The translations under genes were made by a program, and so were the position numbers. A stretch of DNA of 64,000 bases from contig NZ_CM002285.1 in assembly GCF_000497445.1 (NCBI RefSeq), positions 9,203,959 through 9,267,958 on the forward strand. The letters are read 5' to 3'. The notes under the pieces were generated by a model. It did no database searches. It worked only from the letters and a program-made list of their open reading frames with translations, and was not told the DNA's origin. This document shows positions 26,974-34,691 of this stretch, piece by piece (position 1 is the first letter of the stretch; the number at the start of each line of letters is the position of its first letter). This DNA comes from Streptomyces roseochromogenus subsp. oscitans DS 12.976 (GTDB lineage: Bacteria; Actinomycetota; Actinomycetes; Streptomycetales; Streptomycetaceae).

Positions 26974-27089
26974 AGCGAACGCGACGATCGTATCCCCGGA
27001 AACGGATGGTGATCCGGCCCTGGGGGGTGGCTCACCCGCTCGGATGCGCTCGGCGCGACAGCGGTCGCGAGGGTGTGCATGGTGAGTTC

Positions 27090-27326
27090 ATGATCACTAC
27101 ACCTCACCCCAAGAAGACCGTTTCCCGGATGCCGCGAGTTTTCGCGGTGAGTGCCGCCCTGGGCATCGCTTGTGCGGCGGGGGTGGCGACTGCCACATCC
27201 GCCGTGGCCGCGACGCCCGTCACGCACGTCGCCACAAAGGCCGCCCCGGCCTACGGCGGTGGCGGAGGAGGGGAGGAAAACAAGTGCGGCAACGGCCTCC
27301 TCGACCTCCTCAACTTCTGTAACTGA
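27090..27326 (+). CDS. Small secreted Cys-loop peptide
   Basis: A 78-residue precursor. A basic N-region and hydrophobic core (VFAVSAALGIACAAGVATAT) form a signal peptide ending near AVAA. The mature part has a Gly6-7 run followed by a tail of about 16 residues, EENKCGNGLLDLLNFCN, with two cysteines 11 residues apart. The tail loosely recalls chaplin segments (a CGN start, a hydrophobic core, a C-terminal CxN), but is far shorter. It could be a small surface-active or signalling peptide. The ribosome site GGTGAG is weak; the start could also be ATG 27129. Confidence 0.6.
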   Translation: MITTPHPKKTVSRMPRVFAVSAALGIACAAGVATATSAVAATPVTHVATKAAPAYGGGGGGEENKCGNGLLDLLNFCN

Positions 27327-27368
27327 TGTGCAACTGACGGACAACCGGCGGTAGTTCCTGTCCGCCGA

Positions 27369-27392
27369 CCGCACAACCGCACAACCGCACAT
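27369..27392. repeat. Three 8-bp tandem repeats
   Basis: The unit CCGCACAA occurs twice, followed by CCGCACAT, head to tail, just after the small secreted peptide gene. It is non-coding and probably a slippage product. Confidence 0.7.
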
Positions 27393-27581
27393 GGAAGAAG
27401 TCCACCCACCCCCGGGGCGGTCAGGAGCAGGGGCACGATCCCTGTCCCTGACCGCCCTGCCGACCACAACCGACGATTCCGTGCCGCCGGCGCGGAGCCC
27501 GCTGAGGTCGGCGGCGAAAGCGAATGCCGGGCTCTGTTCGACCGCGTGCCCCTCCCGGCAGACAGCCGAGCGGGACCTCGT

Positions 27582-28709
27582 TCAGGCGGAGCCGAGCTGA
27601 CCGCGGGCGGCGCCCCGGTCGTCGCGGAGTGGGCCGGCGGGACGGTCCGGGGCGCGGTCGGCGCTCGGGCCGGTGAGGTGCGGGAATCGCCGGGCGGCCA
27701 GCAGGAAGCCGAGGGCGGTGAGCACGAACGGCCACGTGAACGCGTGGCCGCCGGACGGGGCGAGGAGAGCGGCGACGGCCGGCGTGAGGGCGGTCGCCGT
27801 CGCGGCACCGAGCAGCGCGTACAGCAGTGTCGCCCGGGTGACCGCCAGGAACACCCCGCACAGTGCCAATGCGACGAGCACGGCGTTGTAGCCCATCGTG
27901 CCGTCGGCGATCCGTGCGGCCGGTGCCCCGAGCGCCCAGGCCGTCAGGATGCCCGTCGCGCTGCCGCAACAGGCCACCCAACCCGCTGCCCGGCTCGCCA
28001 GGAAGAGGCCCGCGAGCAGCAGAGCCCCCGCGTACCACTGATCCATGAAGAAGACCTGGGACAGATTGCGCAAGAACGCTCCTGCCACGTCGAAGGGTCT
28101 CAGGCCGGTAGGTCCGGATGCCGCGTGGGGCAGCGCGGCGACGCTCCCGCCATGGGCCCAGATCCGTTGGAAGGCGGGCGCGGCCACGGTGACGGCGCCC
28201 GCCAGCAGGCAGTAGGGCAGGGTCAGCGTCGGCATGTCCCAGACGTGCAGCAGCTGGGCGACGGCCGCCGTGACGACGGTGACCACGAGGCAGGCCGCGG
28301 CGGCGAGCAGTGCCGTGGCCGGCCTCCGCGCATCGAGGAACACGGCGAAGCACAGCGCGATCAGACAGGAGTTGAAGCCTTCCAGTCCCGCCCGCACCCG
28401 GTCGGGGGCCACGCCCAGCAGACATGCGGCACCGGTGCCGAGGGCGGCGCCGCCCACACCGTAGGCGCCGTAGCGCCAGTCAGCGGTGAACAGCGCGAGG
28501 CCGAAGACAGCGCCCGACCAGGCGCTGTCCAGGAACATGACCTGGGCGAGGCCGCGCAGCACCCGCAGCCCGAACTCCAGACCGCGTCTCGGCTCCCCCC
28601 GACGGGGCCGAGCCGGCAATCGCCCGTCCCACCCTTTCCCGGACACATCTCCGCAGGCGTGCACATTCATCCGCATACGGCGCCGCATACCCAAGCCCCC
28701 CAAGGCCAT
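27582..28709 (-). CDS. Urea transporter (UT family)
   Basis: A polytopic membrane protein of about 340-375 residues. It shows the two-fold internal repeat of UT channels: LRGLAQVMFLDSAWSGAVF in repeat one and LRNLSQVFFMDQWYAGALLL in repeat two. It also carries the urea-selectivity region GLEGFNSCLIALCFAVFLD and its partner GTMGYNAVLVALALCGVFLA, plus a LPYCLL segment. It would pass urea down its gradient into the cell. No urease gene is in this window. The start is uncertain between several ATGs (28709, 28688, 28667); the first about 45 residues are not conserved in the family. Confidence 0.9.
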   Translation of the reverse strand: MALGGLGMRRRMRMNVHACGDVSGKGWDGRLPARPRRGEPRRGLEFGLRVLRGLAQVMFLDSAWSGAVFGLALFTADWRYGAYGVGGAALGTGAACLLGVAPDRVRAGLEGFNSCLIALCFAVFLDARRPATALLAAAACLVVTVVTAAVAQLLHVWDMPTLTLPYCLLAGAVTVAAPAFQRIWAHGGSVAALPHAASGPTGLRPFDVAGAFLRNLSQVFFMDQWYAGALLLAGLFLASRAAGWVACCGSATGILTAWALGAPAARIADGTMGYNAVLVALALCGVFLAVTRATLLYALLGAATATALTPAVAALLAPSGGHAFTWPFVLTALGFLLAARRFPHLTGPSADRAPDRPAGPLRDDRGAARGQLGSA

Positions 28710-28868
28710 CTTTTCCGCTTCGCGGCATCATATTTCCACAATGCGACATTGCACCACTGTGGAGGCAGGCGCACCGAAGCAGGGAGGCGTGGAGGCAAAG
28801 GGCCCCTCTCGCATGGCAGGCTCTACGGCGGTGACTCTCGCCCGTGCCGCATCGCCAGGAGGCTCCGC

Positions 28869-29114
28869 ATGTTGTCGCTCGATCTCCACCCGATCTTCCG
28901 CAACAACCGCGACATCGAGCTGGCGCTGCGTCAGTTCCTCTTCAGGGCGAACCACTCGGGCGAGCGGGTCGTGGAGATCATTCCGGGCAAGGGTTCCGGG
29001 CGGCTGAAGGCCCGCGTTCTGGCGTTCCTGGACCAGAAGCACATCAGGAGGCTGTACGTCCGGCGTGAGGTCGACGCGGGCAACACCGGACGCATTCTCA
29101 TCTACTTCCAGTGA
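28869..29114 (+). CDS. Stand-alone Smr-domain protein
   Basis: An 81-residue protein that is little more than one Smr (small MutS-related) domain: SLDLHPIF at the N terminus corresponds to the LDLHG motif, and IIPGKGSGRLKARVLAFL to the HGKGTG loop. Smr domains bind or nick nucleic acids; the usual His-Gly in both motifs is partly replaced (His-Pro and Pro-Gly), so nuclease activity is uncertain. ATG 28869 has a strong AGGAGG seven bases upstream. A very strong hairpin follows the stop. Confidence 0.85.
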   Translation: MLSLDLHPIFRNNRDIELALRQFLFRANHSGERVVEIIPGKGSGRLKARVLAFLDQKHIRRLYVRREVDAGNTGRILIYFQ

Positions 29115-29162
29115 TCAGGAGCAGGTGTCGTACCTGATGAGAGAGCTGTTCCGGCACTGAAG

Positions 29163-29202
29163 AGCACTTCGCCCCGCCGGATGACCGGCGGGGCGAAGTG
29201 CT
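29163..29202. terminator. Strong bidirectional terminator
   Basis: A perfect 18-bp stem (starting AGCACTTCGCCCC) with a four-base ATGA loop lies between the converging Smr and S53 peptidase genes. Its strength and position fit a terminator serving both strands. Confidence 0.88.
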
Positions 29203-29273
29203 GCGGAGCCGTGAGCGAGGGGCGGTGGCCGTTGGTGTCGGCTCAGGCCTGCCGCGTGGGACTCATGTGCTGC

Positions 29274-30524
29274 TTACTTGGTGAAGGCCGCGACACCGTT
29301 CGGGGTACCCAGGCCCGTCGGACCGTCGTAACCCTTGCCCGCCTTGCACAGGTAATTGCTGCAGGACCCGTTGGAGCCCTCGGTGACGTCGTTCAGCTTG
29401 TCCGGGTGGGCGTAGGGGTACGAGGCCGGAACGTCACCGGCGCCCGGGGTGCCCGCGAGGGCGTAGACACCGGCGATGAACGGCGAGGAGGCACTGGTGC
29501 CGCCGTACACGTTCCAGCCGCTTGCCTGGTAGGTGTCGTAGACGGCGAGCCCGGTGGCCGGGTCGGCGACGGCCGCGACGTCGGCGACGCTGCGCTTGCC
29601 GCAGTCGGTGTCCTTCTGCCAGGACGGCTTGGCGTCGTACTGGGAGCAACCCGAGCCCGCTCCCTCGCCACCGGCGGACGTGCCCCAGACGGACTCGGAG
29701 TAGCCGCGGGTGCTGTTGTCCTTCTTGAGCGAGGTGCCCCCGACGGCGGTCACGTACTGGGAGGCGGCCGGGTACTCGACGCCGTATCCGCTGTCGCCGG
29801 AGCTGACGGTGATGGCGACGCCGGGGTGCTTGAAGTACTTGTCGTCCGCCTGGGTGTCGGCGGCCTCCTCGCCGCCGCCGTAGCTGTTGGAGACGTACTT
29901 GGCGCCCTGCTTGACGGCCTGGTTCACGGCCGCACCGAGGTCGTCCATGTTCGCGGACTTGGCCTCGACGAGCAGGATGTGGCACTGCGGGCAGGCCGCG
30001 CTGACCATGTCCACGTCGAGGGAGATCTCCCCGGCCCAACCGGCGTCGGGCGCCGGGTAGTTCGAGCCGCCGTCCTGGTCGATCTTCTTGAAGCAGCCGT
30101 TGCCGGTGCTGCACTCCGGCAGGCCGTACTGGGACCGGTAGGCCGCCAGGTCCTTCTCGGCGTTCGGGTCGTCGTTCGCGTCGACGATCGCGACGGTGGC
30201 GCCCTTGCCGCCGTCCTTGGGGAGGTTGTACGCGGTCTGCAGGTCGGCCGGTCCGAAGCCCTTGGGGGTGTCGTGCCGGCCGAGGGACTTCTGCGGCGCG
30301 AGGTCGGTGCGGACCTCTGCCTGGCAGGCCATGTAACCGGGCTTGCTCGGCTGGGAACAGAGCCGGTGCGTCTGCACCGTCGAGGCCGTGGATGCTGCGG
30401 GGGCCGTCGTCGCGAAGGCCGACGACTGAGTGGCGATGGCCACACCGCCGGTGATCAGAGCCGCTGCAGACAGGAGTGCGGGCGCGCCGCGACGTATGGA
30501 GTTCCTTCTGCGATGAGAATGCAA
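29274..30524 (-). CDS. Secreted S53 (sedolisin-like) serine carboxyl peptidase
   Basis: A 416-residue secreted peptidase. A twin-Arg-like basic N-region (RRRNSIRRG) and hydrophobic core form the signal peptide. The catalytic Glu and Asp lie in AGEISLDVDM, the oxyanion Asp region in SSGDSGYG and the nucleophilic serine in YGGTSASSPF. The long N-terminal prodomain of classical kumamolisins is absent; only about 70 residues lie between the signal peptide and the catalytic core. TTG 30524 is favoured because GGAGGG lies seven bases upstream; ATG 30590 has no such site and adds non-conserved residues. Divergent from a TrmB-like regulator. Confidence 0.9.
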   Translation of the reverse strand: MHSHRRRNSIRRGAPALLSAAALITGGVAIATQSSAFATTAPAASTASTVQTHRLCSQPSKPGYMACQAEVRTDLAPQKSLGRHDTPKGFGPADLQTAYNLPKDGGKGATVAIVDANDDPNAEKDLAAYRSQYGLPECSTGNGCFKKIDQDGGSNYPAPDAGWAGEISLDVDMVSAACPQCHILLVEAKSANMDDLGAAVNQAVKQGAKYVSNSYGGGEEAADTQADDKYFKHPGVAITVSSGDSGYGVEYPAASQYVTAVGGTSLKKDNSTRGYSESVWGTSAGGEGAGSGCSQYDAKPSWQKDTDCGKRSVADVAAVADPATGLAVYDTYQASGWNVYGGTSASSPFIAGVYALAGTPGAGDVPASYPYAHPDKLNDVTEGSNGSCSNYLCKAGKGYDGPTGLGTPNGVAAFTK

Positions 30525-30653
30525 TGAACTGCCCTCCGTGGGGGGATGGGTGGTTCCACGACGGCGGCCGGGCAGCGATGTCACGTACATGACAAGCGCT
30601 TTCCGTTGGGGGTAGCCGTGCGGAACCTGCTTCCGGGCATACTGCTGGTTGCT

Positions 30654-30674
30654 GCCACCACGGTCAGTGGTGGC
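30654..30674. promoter_or_regulatory. 8-bp palindrome in divergent promoter region
   Basis: A perfect inverted repeat, GCCACCAC and GTGGTGGC with a five-base spacer, sits between the S53 peptidase and the TrmB regulator, about 110 bp upstream of the regulator start. It is a candidate operator for that regulator; its place near the centre of the region makes a terminator unlikely. Confidence 0.5.
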
Positions 30675-30716
30675 TATGGATGAGGCTATTGACTGTTTGC
30701 CGAAGAGAACAGAGGC

Positions 30717-30741
30717 AGTTGGAAAAACTTTGCCTCCAACT
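30717..30741. promoter_or_regulatory. Second inverted repeat upstream of TrmB gene
   Basis: Arms AGTTGGA and TCCAACT (7 bp, perfect) separated by 11 bases lie 31 bp before the regulator start, in an AT-richer stretch. The position between likely promoter and start fits autoregulation by the gene that follows. Confidence 0.45.
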
Positions 30742-30771
30742 TCTCAGTGCGGGCATATACCTTGTGCAGCC

Positions 30772-31593
30772 ATGGAGCTGGAAGATGGAACCATCAACGA
30801 ACTCATGTCGCTGGGGCTGCCCCGGTACGAGGCACGGGTCTACCTGTCACTCATCAGGCGTGGTTCCTACACGGCGGCCGAGGTGGCACGGAAAGCCGAC
30901 GTGCCGCGCCAGCGCGTGTACGACGTGCTGGACGCGCTCGTACGGCGGCAGTTGGTCACCGCCCACCCCGGACGGGTGGCCACATACTCCGCCGTCACGC
31001 CCGAGTTGGCCCTCGCCCGGCTGATGACCGTGCAACGGGAGTCCGTCGACCGGCTGGAGCGGGTCTCGCAGGAGCTGGCCGGTGTCCTGCAGCCGCTCTG
31101 GTCCCAGGGGCGGGAACACACCGATCCGCTGGACTACATCGAGATCCTGCGCGACCCCAAAGCGATCTCCGAGCGCTTCGCCGACATCCAGCGGCAGGCG
31201 CGACATGAGCTGCTCACCTTCTGCAAGCCGCCGTTCGTCGCCCCCGCCGAGAACACGGAGGGCCTGGCGGTGGTCCACCGACTCCACCGTGCGGGCGGCA
31301 CCGTCCGGGCGCTCTACCTCGACGACGCCCTGGACGACCCCGAGACGGTCGAGCACGTACGGCGTTTCGCCGCCGCGGGGGAGGAGGCCCGCTTCGCCCC
31401 CGAACTGCCCCTGAAACTCGTCATCGCCGACGCCTCCCTCGTCCTGTGCGACATGCCCGACCCGGTGGCCGGCGCGGGCACGACCACCACCCTCTTCATC
31501 GAGCATCCGGCCCTCGCAGGCTGCCTGCGGCTGGCCTTCCACACCGTCTGGAGGGACGCTGCGCCGGCTCCGGAGTCCAGCGTGGCGCCGTAA
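30772..31593 (+). CDS. TrmB-family transcriptional regulator
   Basis: A 273-residue protein. Residues about 8-75 are the TrmB winged helix (LMSLGLPRYEARVYLSLIRR, then TAAEVARKADVPRQRVYDVL), followed by a coiled-coil linker (VDRLERVSQELAGVLQPLW) and a C-terminal domain with TrmB/PLD-like character that might bind an effector. It is divergent from the S53 peptidase with two palindromes between them, so it is a likely regulator of that peptidase and of itself. ATG 30772 is the first codon of the conserved part; the frame upstream is not protein-like. Confidence 0.88.
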   Translation: MELEDGTINELMSLGLPRYEARVYLSLIRRGSYTAAEVARKADVPRQRVYDVLDALVRRQLVTAHPGRVATYSAVTPELALARLMTVQRESVDRLERVSQELAGVLQPLWSQGREHTDPLDYIEILRDPKAISERFADIQRQARHELLTFCKPPFVAPAENTEGLAVVHRLHRAGGTVRALYLDDALDDPETVEHVRRFAAAGEEARFAPELPLKLVIADASLVLCDMPDPVAGAGTTTTLFIEHPALAGCLRLAFHTVWRDAAPAPESSVAP

Positions 31594-31635
31594 TCCTCGG
31601 CGTGTCCTGGGCGCCGAGGTCCCCCGTCGGTCCCG

Positions 31636-32325
31636 TCAGCCCCGCCCGTGTCGGCTCGGGGCGGCCTCAGCGGGGCCCCCGAGGAGATGGTCGGCCATTT
31701 CCTGGTGGCTCGGGGGAGGGGGCAGGGTGACGGAGTGGCCGGGGCGCAGCCCGTCGAGGAAGACGCCGAGGTGACGTGCCGTCAGTGCAGCGGCCTGCTG
31801 GGGAGGAAGGTGGGGGAGGGGGCGGCACAGCAGCGCGGCGGTGGTGATCAGGTCCACTGCGGTCACGTCCGCACGGATCACGTGGTGCCGGCGCCCCTGC
31901 TCGAGGACCTCTTCCAAGGCGGCGGCGATGTCCCGTTGCAGCTCGCGTGCCTCCAGGGCGTCGGTCTGGGGGCCGCCGATCAGGGGCAGGACCAGCATGT
32001 CCCGGCTGTCGACCACGCTCTGCAGGAATGCCTGGACGGCAGCGGGAGGATCCGTCCGCGCTGACGTCGCCGCCGCCCGGGCGGCTTCCAGCACGATGCA
32101 GAATCCGTCGACGACGACCTGCGCGATGAGCGCCTCGCGGTTGGGGAAGCGCCGGTAGAGAGTGGCGATGTTCACGCCTGCGCGACGGGCGATCTCTTCC
32201 AGCGGAACGGCGGTCCCCGCCTCCAGAAAGGCGCTGCGGGCGGCACTCAGGATCTGGGCGCGGTTGCGAGCCGCGTCGGTACGCAATCGCGCTGCCGCGC
32301 GCCCTTGGGCCGGTCGGGCGGTCAC
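31636..32325 (-). CDS. TetR-family transcriptional regulator
   Basis: A 229-residue regulator with a classical TetR helix-turn-helix (AFLEAGTAVPLEEIARRAGV, NIATLYRRFPNREALIAQV) and a C-terminal ligand domain resembling the actinobacterial type that ends in ARHLGVFLDGLRPGH. GTG 32325 has AGGGGTGA upstream; the frame is open much further but antisense to the next gene. It is divergent from the SDR/ABC-2 genes and probably represses them, which is a usual arrangement for SDR and efflux genes. Confidence 0.9.
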   Translation of the reverse strand: MTARPAQGRAAARLRTDAARNRAQILSAARSAFLEAGTAVPLEEIARRAGVNIATLYRRFPNREALIAQVVVDGFCIVLEAARAAATSARTDPPAAVQAFLQSVVDSRDMLVLPLIGGPQTDALEARELQRDIAAALEEVLEQGRRHHVIRADVTAVDLITTAALLCRPLPHLPPQQAAALTARHLGVFLDGLRPGHSVTLPPPPSHQEMADHLLGGPAEAAPSRHGRG

Positions 32326-32458
32326 TGGTTCACCCCTGCTGTCGTCGTGTCCTGCCAGCCGAGAGACTACGACACCCCTGTAAGTGAAGGAAAGCCTGCG
32401 GTTAGTGTTAGCCTCGCCGTGTCGCCACAGCGGAGCCGTGGCGCTCGCTGCCACAGTC

Positions 32459-32530
32459 ACGCCTGCGCGGTGCAGGTCAGCCCCGCGTACGCGCTGCACG
32501 TCAGCCACGCCTACGCGGTGCACCTCGGCA
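32459..32530. repeat. Three 24-bp imperfect tandem repeats
   Basis: Three 24-bp units (32459-32482, 32483-32506, 32507-32530) share the core ACGCNNNCGCGGTGCA with a few changes each. They lie in the intergenic region between the TetR gene and the SDR gene. In one frame, open to the SDR gene, they would encode octapeptide repeats like HAYAVHVS. They could be regulatory or a slippage product. Confidence 0.75.
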
Positions 32531-32586
32531 CCCAGCGGATGCCGGCGCGCGGCGCGGCGCACCACCAGTGGAAAGGAACACATCCG

Positions 32587-33372
32587 ATGACCGCAGGGCA
32601 CTGCTCGCGATTCACAGGCAAAGTCGCCGTCGTCACCGGCGGTAGCCGGGGTATCGGGGCGGCGGTCGCGACGCGGCTGGCCGCCGAGGGGGCCTCCGTC
32701 GTGATCGGCTACCGGGGCAACGAGCAGGCGGCACAGGCAGTCGTCACCGCGCTCAGCGCCGAGGGCGCCCGCGTCGTCGCACTGTGCGCCGACGTCGCCG
32801 AACCCCACCAGACCAGGGCCCTGTTCGAGCGAACCATGGACCAGTTCGGCCGACTTGACGTCCTGGCCTCGTGCGCGGGCGTCGAGCACTTCGACGCGCT
32901 GGAGAACATCTCTCCGGCCGACTTCGACCGTGTCTTCGCCGTCAACACCCGCGGTCAGCTGTTCGCCGCCCAGTACGCGGCCGCCCACATGGGCGCCGGC
33001 GGCAGGATCGTGCTCACCTCGTCCGTCAGCGCCTCCCGCGCGGTCTTCGGCCACACTCTGTACGCCGCGTCCAAGGCGGCCGTGGAGGCGATGGTCCTCA
33101 ACCTGTCCGCCGAACTCGGACAGCGTGGCATCACCATGAACGCCATCGCCCCGGGCGGCACCGCGACCGACATGGCTGCCGAACACGCCCCCGGCTACCA
33201 GCACCCCGCACTCCGCGGCACCATGCCCCTGTCCCGGTGGCTCGAGGTCCACGGTGCGCTCGGCCGCCTCGCCGAGCCTCGGGAAGTCGCCGCCGGATAC
33301 GCCTTCCTCGCCTCCGACGACGCCGCCTATCTCACCGGCCGCACCCTCCCCCTCGACGGCGGCTTCTTCTAG
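32587..33372 (+). CDS. Short-chain dehydrogenase/reductase
   Basis: A 261-residue classical SDR. It has the nucleotide-binding TGGSRGIG near residue 17, the CAG motif, the catalytic Ser in VLTSSVSASRA, YAASK with the catalytic Tyr/Lys, and NAIAPGGTATDM. The preference for NADPH is suggested by the basic residue in the first motif and the R of GYRGNEQ. It starts with ATG 32587 behind an AGGA site. A membrane protein gene follows after 157 bp and a divergent TetR gene precedes it. Confidence 0.95.
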   Translation: MTAGHCSRFTGKVAVVTGGSRGIGAAVATRLAAEGASVVIGYRGNEQAAQAVVTALSAEGARVVALCADVAEPHQTRALFERTMDQFGRLDVLASCAGVEHFDALENISPADFDRVFAVNTRGQLFAAQYAAAHMGAGGRIVLTSSVSASRAVFGHTLYAASKAAVEAMVLNLSAELGQRGITMNAIAPGGTATDMAAEHAPGYQHPALRGTMPLSRWLEVHGALGRLAEPREVAAGYAFLASDDAAYLTGRTLPLDGGFF

Positions 33373-33529
33373 ACCGTCCCGAGCATCCGAAGCCTCCCCG
33401 TGCCCTGCTGCGCAGACCAGCATCCGCCGGCCCCGGCCCGCGCCGGTTTCCGCGACCACCCACGCGACCACCACGCGACCCCCCACGCAATCACCCGGTC
33501 GACCCAGTCGACCTCGACAAGAAGAGACC

Positions 33530-34651
33530 ATGCCCTCCTCGAACTCCCCGGCAGCCGTCGAGCCCAGCCGGCCGCGCCACCGCGCGGCCCACGCCGACCG
33601 GCAGCCCCACCACCTGGACGACACCGAGCACGGGATACCCGCCCCGGTCCTCGCCTCCGGTGCCCCACCCCGCAAAGCGATCCTCGTCCCGGTGATCACC
33701 TCGCTGCTCGTCGGCGCCGCGTTCATAGCCGTGTTCCTCGCGGCGTTCCACGCGCCGACCTCCCACGGGCTGCCCCTGGGCGTAGCCGCGTCCGACAGCG
33801 CCGCAGCCCGCGTCGAACTGGAGATCAACGACCTCGACCGCCAGGCCATGACCTTCCACCGCTACCCCACGGCAGCGGCCGCCCGTACCGCGATCAGACA
33901 TGACGAGGTCCCCGCCGCCCTCGTCACCGATGCACGCCAGCACCTGAAGCTGCTGGTGGCCGGCGCCCAGGGACCCTCCGCCACCGGCTCGGTCCAGGCC
34001 GCACTGACCGCCGCGCTCGGCCACCCGATCCCCGTGGCCGATGTCGTACCGCTGGCCCCCGAAGACTCCCGCGGACTGTCGATCTTCTACTCCTGCTTCG
34101 GAGTCGTCCTGGCCGGCTACCTGTTCGCCGTGTCCTCGTACCAGATCGCCCCCCGCATGGCCCTCACGGCACGCATGGCCAGCATGGCCGCCTTCTCCGC
34201 CGCCTCCGGCGTGACCGTGGCCGCGATCGCCTGCCTCGGCCTCGACGCGATCCCCGCCCCCTTCGCCACCACCGCGGCCGTGACCGCACTGCTCGCTTTC
34301 GCCCTGGCCGCCTCTGCCGGCCTGATCATGCGCGCCTGCGGACCTGCCGGGGTCCCGCTGGCCTCCATCGCCCTGCTCATCCTCGGCAACGCATCCAGCG
34401 GCGGCATTCTGCCCCCGCAGTACCTGCCCACCTGGCTGGCCCCCCTCGCCTACGCCATGCCACCCGGCATCGCCGTCCGCGCCCTGCGCGGAGCGTCGTA
34501 CTTCCACGAAGCACACCTCACAGCCGGGCTGACCCTCCTCGTCTGCTGGACCGCCGCCTGCCTCACCGCCCAGTACGCACTGGACCGCGCGGCCCGCCAC
34601 CGCGCCAAGCCGAAGGCAACGACGCCGGCGCCCACCTGGGCGACCACGTGA
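33530..34651 (+). CDS. ABC-2/YhgE-Pip-like membrane protein
   Basis: A 373-residue protein with a hydrophilic N terminus, a first span (ILVPVITSLLVGAAFIAVFL), a soluble loop of about 110 residues with a small alpha/beta domain (LPLGVAASDSAAARVELEIN), and five hydrophobic segments at the C terminus with the LPTWLAPLAYAMPPG motif. This layout is that of the ABC-2/YhgE-Pip (DUF3533) membrane family, often linked to TetR genes and export. No ATPase gene is nearby. The transported compound is unknown. Confidence 0.75.
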   Translation: MPSSNSPAAVEPSRPRHRAAHADRQPHHLDDTEHGIPAPVLASGAPPRKAILVPVITSLLVGAAFIAVFLAAFHAPTSHGLPLGVAASDSAAARVELEINDLDRQAMTFHRYPTAAAARTAIRHDEVPAALVTDARQHLKLLVAGAQGPSATGSVQAALTAALGHPIPVADVVPLAPEDSRGLSIFYSCFGVVLAGYLFAVSSYQIAPRMALTARMASMAAFSAASGVTVAAIACLGLDAIPAPFATTAAVTALLAFALAASAGLIMRACGPAGVPLASIALLILGNASSGGILPPQYLPTWLAPLAYAMPPGIAVRALRGASYFHEAHLTAGLTLLVCWTAACLTAQYALDRAARHRAKPKATTPAPTWATT

Positions 34652-34691
34652 GCCTGATCTGCCCGCGTGTGGGTGGATGTGGTGCGGTGCC

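Noticed and set aside
27546..28868. Long plus-strand frame before the Smr gene
   Set aside because: It is antisense to the urea transporter; only the Smr-coding end, with its own ribosome site, is real.
32390..32420. Iron-box-like sequence (TTAGTGTTAGCC) upstream of the SDR gene
   Set aside because: It matches a DmdR/IdeR-type 19-bp palindrome only on one side and no siderophore or iron genes are near.
32326..33849. N-terminal 500 residues of the TetR reading frame
   Set aside because: The frame is open across the SDR gene in antisense. The TetR protein has a proper GTG start with ribosome site at 32325.
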